DNA of 64,000 nt from assembly GCA_023897205.1 (NCBI GenBank), contig JAHWDD010000002.1, positions 6,572,001 to 6,636,000 on the forward strand, read 5' to 3'. Of the stretch, positions 32,758 through 43,330 are shown piece after piece. The notes beneath the pieces are model-generated. The model was not told the origin of the DNA. It searched no databases and saw nothing but the letters and a program-made list of their open reading frames with translations. Within the stretch, counting starts at the first letter, position 1, and each line of letters opens with the position of its first letter. The stretch comes from Exophiala sp. HKRS030 (taxonomy: Eukaryota; Ascomycota; Eurotiomycetes; Chaetothyriales; Herpotrichiellaceae). Both the position numbers and the translations under genes were made by a program.

Positions 32758-34614
32758 TCAATCCTCTATTGCAGACTCATCAATCTCTAACAACATGCTC
32801 TCTTCCAAAAGACTGTGGCTTGCAACATAGCTGAATCCGCCAAAAGGATCGGACTTGCTCAAAGTCCTACTGTGTCTGCGTGTTGTAATCGCATCAAGAG
32901 TTCGATCTGTGAACTCTTTTGCAAAATTCTCAGCCAACTCTGGGTTCGTGACAAGCGGCTTGATTGGAGGCTCCAGCTGTCTAGCTTCGAGTTTCTTCCA
33001 GTCGATTTTCCGGAAGAACCTATGTTTCTTGATAATGTTGATATCATTAGGTCCAACGCCAAGTCGTTTACGGGGTTCTTTGCGGAGAAGTCGTGAAAGA
33101 AGGTCTTTGGCGTCGAGGGAGAGGAAATACGGTAGGTTGAGTTTCTGGTGCATGATGTTTTGTTGTATTTTGGTCCAATTGCCACCACCAAAAGGAGGCT
33201 TTCCAGTCATGAGGTCGCAGGCCATCGCTCCAAGCGACCACCAATCGCATGCTTTGCCGTAACCTGGGCCCCAGTCAGACTCTTCTGAGCCTCTGATGAT
33301 TTCTGGTGCCATATATTCAATCGTGCCAACTCCCAGACTGTTGCAGCGACTACCGCCGGGAGTACTGGGGTCTTCAATTGCAACTTTGCTTAGTCCAAAA
33401 TCTGTGAGAAGAAGATGACCCTCAGAATCGAGCAGACAATTCTCGGGTTTAAGGTCACGATATATAACTCCAACAGTGTTGTGTAGATAATCCAATGCCA
33501 GAACAATTTCTGCGATATAGAACGCGGCGACTTCTTCGGTGAAGAATTTCTCCATCTCCAAATGTCGGAAGAGTTCCCCGCCAGAAGCATACTCCAAAAT
33601 GAGATAAAGTTTCTCATGATCTTGAAAGGCGTAATATAGATTGACGATGAATGGATGACGATTGACCAATTCGAGAATAGATCTTTCGGACATGGTGGAT
33701 TCGATCCTTCTCTTGTGAACTTTGAGAAAAGCCTTTGTCAATTGCTTTTGTGCGAAAAGCTGGCCAGTGGCATTCTGTCGAACAAGAAGTACAGTGCCGA
33801 AAGCACCGTCCCCCAAACATCGAATTGGGGTGAAATCTGCTGATGTCATTTTGCGAGCGAGCATGGAAGTTGCTCTTTGGTCGGCATTCAGCGTAGATAG
33901 TGATGCCGAGCTCGGATTAGTTTCAGCCAGAGACTGGCTGACAAAGTCTTGATCAATCAAAATGTTATAGCTGACCATTTCTTCCGTGATTTCTTCGACA
34001 GGGGTGTCTGAGGCGGCACTCGCAGCGCTGCTGGTAACCTCGGATTCCATGTTTCCTCTAGATCTGGAATTTTCGCGGCTTTGACTGCGGGAATTGAGCG
34101 CATCAAGCTGGGCTTTCAGACTGCTGATTCCTGGTGATTGTGGACGCAGTCCAGGGCTGGCACCCGCGAGGGCAGGTAGGCGAGGGATGGGTGAGAGAAT
34201 GCGTGGACTGCCAGGATGAGAAGCATCTGAGTCTTCGGCACCAGAGTCCATGGGTGTGAACCCTCTGACAGTATTCATAGCCTGGGCAGCTTTTGCCTTG
34301 TTGTTCCGCTTCTTCTTTCTCTTTGCGGCCGCCGTAGACAAGATAACACTTCCTTTGATATCTTGCCTTCCACGTTCCTGGTCGAGATCTGTAGACGATC
34401 CAGTTTTGCGTTCCCCTGCTTGCATCGGCTTGGAAGGAGTTACAGGTGGGCTTTTCGATCGCATCGGTGTGATTTCTGGCTCGGCGGTATCTTGTCCAAG
34501 AACGATGGAGCTCATGGCAGACTCTAAATCTGTTGATGAGTCAATGGATGAGCGGCCTGCGGCAGCTGTTTGTCCTAGTTCGCCCATGGCTGGTTCAGTG
34601 AGACCGATGCTCAT
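32758..34614 (-). CDS. AGC-family Ser/Thr protein kinase (Psk1/S6K-like)
   Basis: Single exon, 618 residues, complete and frame-intact. A 255-residue Ser-rich disordered N-terminus precedes the kinase domain. Visible parts are the glycine loop LGDGAFGTV (267-275), ATP-binding Lys290 in FAQKQL, catalytic YRDLKPEN with Asp387, DFGLSK (405-410), the activation segment with SLGVGTIEYMAPE, and KACDWWSLG. The AGC C-terminal tail is present. It includes the region FAKEFTDRTLD and a hydrophobic motif DPFGGFSYV, whose Ser near residue 595 is the usual TORC-type phosphosite. The domain is closest in style to fission-yeast Psk1 and mammalian S6K-type kinases, which act in TOR-dependent nutrient signalling; that placement is inference. 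It is divergent from the folate gene at 35395. Confidence 0.94.
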   Translation of the reverse strand: MSIGLTEPAMGELGQTAAAGRSSIDSSTDLESAMSSIVLGQDTAEPEITPMRSKSPPVTPSKPMQAGERKTGSSTDLDQERGRQDIKGSVILSTAAAKRKKKRNNKAKAAQAMNTVRGFTPMDSGAEDSDASHPGSPRILSPIPRLPALAGASPGLRPQSPGISSLKAQLDALNSRSQSRENSRSRGNMESEVTSSAASAASDTPVEEITEEMVSYNILIDQDFVSQSLAETNPSSASLSTLNADQRATSMLARKMTSADFTPIRCLGDGAFGTVLLVRQNATGQLFAQKQLTKAFLKVHKRRIESTMSERSILELVNRHPFIVNLYYAFQDHEKLYLILEYASGGELFRHLEMEKFFTEEVAAFYIAEIVLALDYLHNTVGVIYRDLKPENCLLDSEGHLLLTDFGLSKVAIEDPSTPGGSRCNSLGVGTIEYMAPEIIRGSEESDWGPGYGKACDWWSLGAMACDLMTGKPPFGGGNWTKIQQNIMHQKLNLPYFLSLDAKDLLSRLLRKEPRKRLGVGPNDINIIKKHRFFRKIDWKKLEARQLEPPIKPLVTNPELAENFAKEFTDRTLDAITTRRHSRTLSKSDPFGGFSYVASHSLLEESMLLEIDESAIED

Positions 34615-35394
34615 GGCGGTAGAGATGCGGAATGAGGTTGACTAATGAGTCGAGTATTTGCGTATTATAAGGTAGACAATCTCTAGAAGGTATGGCTGGA
34701 CGTAGAGAATGCGAATATTACCGTCCGCCCTGCTCAGGACGGACTCTGCACCGGTAGCCAAACCACGGCGCTAGTAGTCAAACCCAAGATGGATGATACT
34801 GATCGCATGTAGGAAGTCGCGAGAAGAGAATCTGTCTTTGTGCGGTCGATATTGGAAAGTACGCAGTCTATGGTAGTCGCAGCCCTATGACCCATTGAAG
34901 GTGAATTTTGGACGTGCAAATAAGGAATAATGTCGAGCGTCAAGAGATGAAGAAGAGTTACAGTGATAAATGAAAGGGAGTTGAAGGGAATGGGACGGAA
35001 ATGAGACAGGAGACGGGTTTTGACGTGGCGGCCGCAAACGTGGTCAGCCTGTGAACGAGCGCAGCGTGATGAAACTGGGAAAAATAAATCTGGCTGGGGA
35101 TTTGCGGATTACGGAGTCTGGAGTGTTAGTCTGAGCTAGTGGTCAGCAACGTCGTGTGATTGGTCCATATGCTCCATTTATCGATCGCCGCTTGAAGCGT
35201 CGAGCCAAATCCACAAGAATTCGGCCAAGGATTTTCCGGGGTTACATCACGTGGTGGTTCATCCCGCATCTTTCAAATGACAGCAAAATGCATCTTTTTG
35301 TTGACATTAGACACGTCTCTAACAGACTCACACCACCTGCTTGATACATTAGAACCAGCACATTAAGCCAAACTAGACGCAAAAAGTCGACAAA
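34615..35394. other. divergent promoter between the kinase and folate genes
   Basis: 780 bp shared upstream region of the AGC kinase (-) and dihydroneopterin aldolase (+) genes. An ATTGG (inverted CCAAT) occurs at about 35159. Nothing else is supported. Confidence 0.55.
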
Positions 35395-36220
35395 ATGGAC
35401 AAGGTGGTTTTAAAAGGCATCAAGTTTGATCTGGCTGTGGGCTCAGATGCCTGGCGTCGGTCAGCAAAGCCTCAGCCTGTTGTCATCGAGCTGGAAATCC
35501 AACCAGTGTCAAGCTTCGAAGCCGCTGCCGCAAAGGACGACCTCAATTTGACTCTTGACTATGGCAAGCCGTATAAGAAACTGGTTACTGACCTCACTCG
35601 GACTGGGAGCTATCCAAACATCCACTGGCTCATCGCCCATATTTCTGATATTATTGCTGATTATGCCGTGCTTGGCATCGAGATATCTCTTCCCAAAGCT
35701 CTTCTTCCAGCAAGGCAAGGCTTGTTATATCATGCGCAGGTCGACAAGTCCGTCAAGGGTGCAACAACTTCAAGCCTAAGTCTTACAATCAGACAAATCG
35801 CAGTTGACTGTATCATTGGTGTTAATCCACATGAGCGGGCTTTTAAGCAATCCTTGTCCATTGATATTAGCGTGCCAATACTTGGTTCCAGCCTGGACAC
35901 ATCGCATAATGACGAAAGTGCCGATCATGGCCTTCAGGATCTCACCCAGGAAGTCGCCGAGGTATGTGCAGAATCTAATGTGTGATCTTCTGTACTGACA
36001 TCTGGTTTCGAAGAGGGTTCAAGGATCATCATATCAGACCATAGAGGCACTGGCAACAGCTATCGCACAGATAGTAACTATGAACTATGGTTACACCCTT
36101 GCAAAAATTCGTATAGAAAAGCCGTATGCCTACACAGTCATCGAAGCTACTTCTGTCGAACTAACCCGAACGCGAACCTTCTTCGAGAATAAAGACTTCT
36201 GGAAAGTCAAACTACCATGA
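35395..36220 (+). CDS. dihydroneopterin aldolase (FolB) protein
   Basis: Acts in folate biosynthesis, cleaving dihydroneopterin to 6-hydroxymethyl-dihydropterin and glycolaldehyde. Exons 35395-35961 and 36014-36220 give 257 residues. The intron (52 nt) has a GTATGT donor, a GTACTGACA branch site and a GAAG acceptor. There are two tandem FolB-type repeats. Repeat 1 (about 3-110) has VLKGIKFDLAVG, LTLDYGKPYKKL and LPKALLPARQG. Repeat 2 (about 128-250) has IIGVNPHERAFKQ, SSYQTIEALATAIA and RIEKPYAYTVIEA, matching the catalytic Glu and Lys-Pro positions of bacterial FolB. Repeat 2 keeps the active-site residues better. In many fungi this activity is the N-terminal part of trifunctional Fol1; here no HPPK or DHPS domain follows, so it is a stand-alone FolB protein. 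Its stop is 12 bp from that of the facing resolvase gene. Confidence 0.92.
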
Positions 36221-36232
36221 AAACATTTTCTC

Positions 36233-38553
36233 CTAGTCGCTAGTTAGGTCAACCACGCTCAGATCCTGCGATGACATATCTAGCATGTTACTGGCCTCCT
36301 TCCATGTACCAGGCAAACTCGATCGGGGAATCGCTTGAATGTGAGAGGATCTCAATGTTGTGGTCAATCTGGTCGATGACTCCAGCGGAACCACTTCGCA
36401 CTCTGCTTCTATTCTCCTTTGCTCCAACGCAGGGGCTCTTTGCTGCCTTTTCTCATTCAAGGCAATATAAGGTGCAAAAAAGCTTTCAAGGGGCCTCCGC
36501 ACACGGCTGGGACTGGAGGTTGACGAAGCCATCACAGCGATTGTGCGAGCTTTGCCCCCGGCGTCATGACTACAGACTTGAGCCTCGACGTATGTTGCAC
36601 GATCGCGCTCCCCAATTCGTCTTCGGGTCTTGACACACTTCTTCACAGTCCTTTGTACAGGCTCCGAAGAATTCGAGGTCGATGTCGACGGTCTGGAATG
36701 CTTTCCCGTCGCTAGACTGTCGTCCAAGTTGTCGAGTTTCAGCGTATCTTCTAGGCTCTGAGATAAGTTCTCAAACGGATCCGCGTTCTCCTCAAGCAGT
36801 TTTGATGGCGATTGAATCTTTGTGGCTTTGAAGTAGTCCTGTACTTTGAGCGAAGGAGCATTGGTAGCTCGCGGTATTCTTGACTTTGATGGAGTACGGG
36901 AAGTATGTTGAACTTGGCCCTTCAATTTCACTGGTGATTGAGGAGGCGAAGCAACAGTAATGACTCTTAATTCCTCGGTCGAGACTTTAGAAATTTCCAC
37001 ATAGTTGAGCAATGCTCCCGCCTTCATGCCACTGGCATCCTTTCTCTTGGGCTGATCCTTTGGCTTTCGACAGTTCCGGGTAGCAAATTTCTTCGGGTCT
37101 GCTTCGATTTCTCTCTGCCGTTGATGCCATGCCTCTACATGATCCTTGGCACCAACCCCAACGACTGTTTCCGCAATCCACATTTTCTCTTCATTCCAAG
37201 GTAGCCACGGAGGACTCTTCCGCTTCTGTTTTGGTCCAGACATAGATAACAAGTCCTCTGCATCCTCATTGGCATTGCCGGCTTCATCAACTTCGTCGGC
37301 GGCGGCCAACTGTGCTAGGTATTCGGGACTATCCTCTTCAGCTTCGAGATCAAGTCCAACAACATCAGCCGGCACCACAGTCACTCTTAACTCGGGTATT
37401 CCATCACTAACAAAATGTTTCCGTCGCTCTGTGATTTGCTCAACTGAAGATATGTGCGGACTTGAACCTCTTCTGAGGCCATCTGCTAGGAAAGCTGGTG
37501 CGAACACACGGACGAACTTCCACGCTCCTGGTTTGTAATTCCATTCGAAAGTGTCAGCAACATAGTCTCGGAGCGTTTTGACATCAAGACGTTCGGCCCA
37601 CATCTTTTGCCAAGTCGATTCCAGAGTAGAAAGCTGCTGCTCGGGTGTTACTGCAGGATCAATATAGTAACTCAAGATCCGTCGATCTGGGAATGAGTCG
37701 GGAACTTTCACCAATCTGTGCTTCGTCCTGAAATATCCACTTTCATTTGTCTCAAGCTCGTACTGAAGTCGTTCACGCCATTCTGCAATCCCAGCGTCGT
37801 CATTTGCTCGTACTAATTCCAATAAATCTGCCCCAAAGCCGGCTCTTGCGGCTTCACATGCTAAACTGGCCCCGAACCCTGGCACACCAGCTTCATCATA
37901 ATCTCCTCCACTTAGTAGAGCCACCAGGATCATTCCATCTGGGTCCAGCCCAGACATTGATTTGATTCTCACATCATCAAGGAGACTGACATGGGTAGGA
38001 GACTTGTTGTGCTTCGAAGCCTCTTTGGACCAATCTCGCAGAGTGACACTCGATCCAAACATGATAGCATCGACGTCCTGACTCATGACGGCATCCACCA
38101 ATCCTTTCCTCTGCAACATAGCACATTCTGCCTCAGCCTCCCCCGGAGCAGTATGATGAGGAAAACGAAACGTCTGAATGAGCTTCTTGGAGGTCTCATT
38201 CGAAATACATGTCCCATACCTCGAGACCGTCTTGCCTCTTTTGGTTAGAGGCTTGTTCTTACCATCGTATACAAAGACGGGCTGGATGGGCAAGGCCAGT
38301 AGTTTCAGAAGTCTGTAAAACAATGTTCTCAATGCAGGGGTTTTGCCTCCCTGGCCAGCCTGGTTTTGAAAGTTCCATATCGCAGCATCAATGGCTATAC
38401 GATATGGTCGCTTGGATTTCTCAAAGTGTTCGACGGCAAGTTTTGCTAGGGCTATCCTTTCGCCTTTGCCGATTTCCTTGAGGATCCTGAAAACGTCTCA
38501 GTCAATATCGATCAAATGTGCAGCTTGTGATTTCCTTACCCAGGAATGCCCAT
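36233..38553 (-). CDS. Yen1/GEN1-type Holliday junction resolvase (XPG/Rad2 nuclease)
   Basis: Structure-selective endonuclease that cuts Holliday junctions during recombination repair. A 14-nt first exon (38553-38540, MGIPG) is followed by an intron at 38487-38539 (GTAAGG donor, TTCAG acceptor) and one long exon, giving 755 residues. The N-terminus MGIPGILKEIGKG is the usual Rad2-family start. Metal-binding residues sit in RIAIDAAIWNFQ, VFVYDGKNKPL, APGEAEAECAML, SQDVDAIMFG and SGGDYDEAGVPGFG, the last leading into the helix-hairpin-helix. A chromodomain-like stretch follows (IPELRVTVVPADVVGLDLE and KMWIAETVVG), as in GEN1. The C-terminal 270 residues are disordered and basic, with many Ser-Pro sites that could be CDK targets as in Yen1. 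The frame is intact. Confidence 0.94.
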
Positions 38554-39396
38554 GTTCGACTCCAATGGCGACTGAACATTGCCTTTGCCACTTGATAGGC
38601 CAACATCCGGATCATTTGTTTGTTGACGCAACGCGAAGGTTCGCCTTCGGGACAACCTCGGCTTCGACGCGTTCCGGAGCGGCAGGCACCTACGGTGAAG
38701 TACTTTATGCAGCAATTATCACAAGTTTCCCTGCTGCCCATTTTTAGACTTGATACTATCCTTCTTTGATACCATTACTAATGATGGCAATCAAGATCTA
38801 CACCGTCTTCTGCATCTGATGGGTTTTCCGGCCTTTCTCAGGGCCATCAAACAACAGCTTTGCGCTAATGAACCAGAAATCAAAATACCATACAGTGGTT
38901 ACGGCGACGCTGGATCTACGACTCCCTAGTCGGGACTACTTGCGATGGCAGACGACCCTTTCGATGCCTCCTCTGAAGTTGATGGGTCCTGCATTGCCCA
39001 TTGTACCGGTCCAATTTTATATTTCGCATTTCAGCCTTAGCCGAACATGTGTGGTGAAGCGGCATGTGTCTCGGCTTGACCGTTATCCACACGCAAGGTT
39101 TGTACCTCCCAGTAAGGTTGTGGAACCCTACCATGTCTTCGTGCATTCTATCAATGAGGCCTATGCCATATTAGGAAATGACTTCTTAACATACAGGAGT
39201 AGCCACCCAGGCTTTTCAGGGTTCATACAGAGCGGCCGCCGTCTTGTGGCGTAACACAAGCTTCGAGAGCAGGATTACGTTTCGCCGGGAGAGACGTGAT
39301 ACTGATTCAAGACTTTTTTAACTCACCAAGTCCTTATGCTTTTCATTCTTCTGCGCAGAATTCCTCATAACTCAGATCATTGATGTGTCTGCGGTC
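38554..39396. other. divergent intergenic region
   Basis: About 840 bp between the resolvase gene (-) and the membrane-protein gene (+). A 128-codon frame at 38868-39254 lacks protein character. No repeat or RNA gene seen. Confidence 0.5.
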
Positions 39397-41039
39397 ATGT
39401 CAGCTCACTACCCTACACGATTTCAAGGCTACCAACCCCTAAACGACGCGCCTATAAGCGGTTGGCAGCAATACGAGAGGCCGAGATACGAGCACCAAGC
39501 ATCTTTCTCAAAACCAAGCAATCGTATCGGCGAGAGTCTAGAGCTATCTTACACGAACAAGTCGAACAATCCCGAATCTATACCCTTGACATTGACCGGA
39601 CCACCAAACAATTATGTTTATCCAAAATCGGGGAAATTGAGCAGGCGATGGAGATGTGACTGTGCTGCTCTTACACTTGTTATATTTGTCTGGCTATTGG
39701 TAGCCGCAAGTGTTGGTGGTTTCATTCTCTTAACAAGAGCAAGGAGAAGCCAAGCTGGATGGGTTGACGCCCAAGCAGTCACCACGGGATTTGGTCTCCT
39801 TTTAGGTCTCAGTGCAATTGCAGCGACTCTGAACGAAGCCCTTATCGACCGTGTATGGCGAAAGATCAAGACGAATGCACTGCGTGGAGCTGTGAGTGCA
39901 CACAATATCCGTGCCTCAAATTTCCAGATATTGGACTGCTCAAAGAGGATGCTGCGTGGTCGAGCTTCTCGGAGAGAGGTTGCATCATTTCTTAGCAACG
40001 GGATATTGCGTTGGGGAACCGTGGCGGCGTTTTCGACACTTCAACTTACAGTCCACATCACCAAAAATCCTGATAACCCTGATCTGTTTCTCACACAGAT
40101 CCAGACATCCTGGGTCCCTGTGCCACTAGTCTTGCACATTTTCTGTGTATTTGCAGCTCTCGGAATCAGCGGACTCCCACCATGGGCGTTGTTATTCACC
40201 AAGTACGATGAGCGAGTCGTACTCGAAGCCTACGAACCATATCTGAAGGCCGTCCCGTTCGGATCTGCAGCGACTTCCGAACAGGTCGCAGACTTCCTGG
40301 AGAAATCTTCCCATGGTACTCGCGACTTTTCCTCTCTCGCTGTGGATCATGAACCCGGCCTCCAGCTCCGCAAGAAAATTGCTGGAACCACATCCGGCAC
40401 TCTCATGATGATAATCATACCAACAATTCTGTACTTCTACCAACGGTTTGCCGACAAAGAAGGCATCGCGGTAGCACGTTTCCTGTACTCATTCGGACTC
40501 AGCTTGTTCGCCACCGGATATACATTCTCGCAGAATTTTGTCATTTGGACACTCGGGCTTGAGGGAATCACCTCGTCACCACGGAGTGACACAAACAGAC
40601 TAGGAACCACGTCGGGACTGATGTTGCTCAACAAAGCAATACGCCAGCGCCGACCTGTGCGTGTTTTTCTCCTCTACTGGGTCTTCTGGTTGCATGCACT
40701 GGTATTCCGATTCTACATCTTCTGCTTCGTGTTGATCCTGTCAATCCACAAGGTTGTGCCTGAGGCCGAGGAGTTTCGACAGGCGTTGGACGATATGCGA
40801 GACCTGGCCAACTTCTTCTGGCCGGTGGCGTTGTGGATCTTTGTCGTGCCACCTTACATTCTCTGGTATTTGGTTCCTTTCAAAGCCCCTTGGGGCCGTT
40901 GGACGGGTGGCGTGTCTCGAAGATCCTCGAGGGGGCCACTAGGGGCAAGGGCCGCTATGGAGTTGAGGGGCCTGAGAATGGAGGAATGGCCAAATGGGGG
41001 TTGGGTACTAGGGTGTTTAAGAAAGAACGGTTACTGTAA
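39397..41039 (+). CDS. predicted multipass membrane protein, frame break near 40905
   Basis: ATG 39397 (MSAHYPTRFQGYQPLND) starts about 547 residues. A 90-residue polar N-terminus precedes about seven hydrophobic segments, among them LTLVIFVWLLVAASVGGFILL, FGLLLGLSAIAATL, LVLHIFCVFAALGI and LMMIIIPTILYFY, with FFWPVALWIFVVPPYILWYL last. I do not recognise a characterised family; it resembles widespread fungal membrane proteins of unknown role. After the last segment the original frame turns into low-quality sequence and runs to 41142. One extra base near the GGG at 40905-40907 gives RVSKILEGATRGKGRYGVEG and KWGLGTRVFKKERLL with a stop at 41037-41039, which looks far more like a real tail. I therefore annotate the shorter end. 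The alternative is the uninterrupted frame of 581 residues. Confidence 0.8.
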
Positions 41040-41746
41040 TCTAGGCCTACGGGTTGGCTTGGGAGCTGGAGCGCGGCTCCTAGACGGGATAGAGTCGGTG
41101 ACTTTGATAGAGCGACAAAAATGGAGTACTCTATCTGGTTAACTCTTCCCTTTAACAGGATAAAACTGTGAATTTCCTCCCTCATGGCTGTACTGAAAAG
41201 GAGATCCCACAATGCCATCGTCACTGGCACAGGAGTAGGTAGGCAGTGATTCGCAATGTCTCGCTGTCCACTAGCTAGGCCTTTACACGAGACGAGTACT
41301 TGCTAATGCAAAGGCTGTAACCGAGAACAAGGGCTTTCCATAGCGAATGTTGTCAGGATCCCAGCATCAAAACGATCCACATGTATTAGTCATGCAGCGG
41401 TTAATGGTTTCTCAAGATGGGGCCTTTTCCTACTAGGAAATGACTTCTGGACAAGCTTATACTGAATTCAGCCTTATCCGCTCTGCATGTCGCCGCCCGT
41501 GCAGCCGCCCCCTGATTGAATTGCTGAGTCATCCTCTTCATTGACTTTCTCGAATTTGGTGAATCTCCAAACATTCTCCAAATATTTGGACTTCATCTGA
41601 AGGTCTACAATTGAGCTGATCTACACAGTACACTAGAGCCCGTTGTCGAACATGCCATAGAATTCGGTGGCCAACTACCCCAGGCCAATTGGCACATTGT
41701 GCATACTGCCATCCATCAGCACTCCTCGCAGACTTTATTCGGGTCC
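41040..41746. other. intergenic spacer
   Basis: About 700 bp between two + strand genes. Holds the 3' end of the membrane-protein gene and the promoter of the actin-fold gene. No other feature seen. Confidence 0.5.
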
Positions 41747-43330
41747 ATGGCAACCTCCAAAGCGTCAGCCATCCGCCCCTCCATACGCGACGCCCGTCAA
41801 CTCTCTGGATCTCCCCACACCCCAATCAATCGCCATATCTCCTCTACGAGTTCTTCCCCTTTCCCGTCCTACTGGCGGACCGAAGAAGACCCCGTTATCA
41901 TCGAACTAGATCCACGAAGTCTCCGTGCAGGATTCCAAGGCGATAGTGGTCCGCAATGCAATATCTGCTTCACCCCACAGAACTCGCGGCGTATTGGGGA
42001 TTATAGGATTTATCTGCCGAATTACAAGAGGAGGAATGAAGATTTGAAGATCAAGAGTCAAGAGTATGAACTGTGGCGGAATGACATCCGGGACGTGGAC
42101 TTGGGCTTGGTCGAAGACAAGCTGGAGCGTGCAGTGAGAGAGGCGTACAACAAATATTTGCTTGTGGACGCTGGAGTTGCAAGATTGATCCTTGTTCTTC
42201 CGACTTTGGTGCCGCATCCGGTCCTTGATACGGTCCTCGGTCTACTTTTCGAGAGATGGCAATTCAATTCAATCACGCTCTTACCGGGCCCGACCATGGC
42301 TGTCGCCGCGGCAGGCCTTAGGTCGGCTTTGGTAGTTGACTTGGGCTGGGAGGAGACGGTTGTCCATGCCATATACGAGTATCGTGAGATCTGTGTCAAG
42401 AGAAGTACAAGGGCTATGAAACACGTGGTGCTCAAGACTTGGAAGTTTCTTGAGGAGATAAGAAAGGAACAGTCTGAGCCTCTGAGGAGTGAACTGATTT
42501 TAGATTTCGACTTTGTCGAAGCATTCACCGAGAGAGTTGGAGCTCTGAATCCTTGCCTTCCAGACTACGAAGCTGATCTCGTGGAGAAGACGGAGGCGAT
42601 GAAGTTGTCAATAATTCAAGAAGAAGTCGAAGAGCCTGGAAAGTCCCCATTATTGACAATAAATTGGCCCACACAAGCATCGGAGAGACCTGTTCAGATA
42701 CCGACAAAGAGGTTGCAGGAACTCTTCTCCGAGAGTTTCTTCGGTAACAGTGACCAGAATTACGTTGATGACCAGGAACAGCCACTGGACAAGCTGCTCT
42801 ACAAGACGCTCCAGGCAGTTTCTTCTGATGTACGCAGTACATGCATCTCGCGGGTCATCTTCACTGGGAGAACGTCTTTTATTCCTGAACTTCCTCAGAA
42901 ACTCTTCGACCGTACAAATGTCATTATAAACCAGTTTGGGTGGAGCCCTGTACGGGGGAAAAATCTCGCGCCTAAGCGACCGTCAACACAAGATCTTATC
43001 CAAGATCGTTCTCGTTCGGCCGACGCTCGACACAATGCAGCGACCGTCGCTTCTGAGAGTAAGATTGACGCAGATCTGCTGAAAAGAAAGAAGGAAGTCG
43101 CTAAACCTACACCGTATCTACGACAAGTTGAGACACTAGGCCCATGGGCAGGCGCGAGCCTTGTCGCAGGCCTGAAATCCAAGTCGTTCGTTGAGATTGA
43201 GAAAGACCGGTACCTGTCACATGGAATGGCTGGAGCCAGCAGAACTATCGAGCAGAATCGCATGTCTCAACAGACCAAAACTGTGAAAGCAGGCGAGAGA
43301 ACAAGTTGGACTTTGGCCGGATGGGGATGA
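41747..43330 (+). CDS. actin-related protein, Arp9/Arp42-like chromatin-remodelling subunit
   Basis: Single exon of 527 residues from ATG 41747 (MATSKASAIRPS). Actin-fold landmarks appear in order: PVIIELDPRSLRAGFQGD (actin phosphate-1 region), a VDAGVARLILVLPTLVP strand-helix unit, ALVVDLGWEETVVHAIYEY (phosphate-2 region), VIFTGRTSFIPELPQKL (adenosine region), and the C-terminal GPWAGASLVAGLKSKSFVEIEKDRYLSHG, which is close to the actin-family C-terminus. Compared with actin the phosphate-2 loop DxGxG reads DLGWE, and the GG of the adenosine motif is GR, so ATP binding is probably lost. Divergent nuclear Arps of this kind pair with another Arp on the HSA helix of SWI/SNF and RSC remodelers. 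The assignment to Arp9 rather than another divergent Arp is inference. Confidence 0.85.
   Translation: MATSKASAIRPSIRDARQLSGSPHTPINRHISSTSSSPFPSYWRTEEDPVIIELDPRSLRAGFQGDSGPQCNICFTPQNSRRIGDYRIYLPNYKRRNEDLKIKSQEYELWRNDIRDVDLGLVEDKLERAVREAYNKYLLVDAGVARLILVLPTLVPHPVLDTVLGLLFERWQFNSITLLPGPTMAVAAAGLRSALVVDLGWEETVVHAIYEYREICVKRSTRAMKHVVLKTWKFLEEIRKEQSEPLRSELILDFDFVEAFTERVGALNPCLPDYEADLVEKTEAMKLSIIQEEVEEPGKSPLLTINWPTQASERPVQIPTKRLQELFSESFFGNSDQNYVDDQEQPLDKLLYKTLQAVSSDVRSTCISRVIFTGRTSFIPELPQKLFDRTNVIINQFGWSPVRGKNLAPKRPSTQDLIQDRSRSADARHNAATVASESKIDADLLKRKKEVAKPTPYLRQVETLGPWAGASLVAGLKSKSFVEIEKDRYLSHGMAGASRTIEQNRMSQQTKTVKAGERTSWTLAGWG

Noticed and set aside
41037..41142. Extra C-terminal 35 codons of the uninterrupted membrane-protein frame
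   Set aside because: Composition (GLRVGLGAGARLLDG) looks like out-of-frame reading; the shifted frame gives a better tail and stops at 41039.
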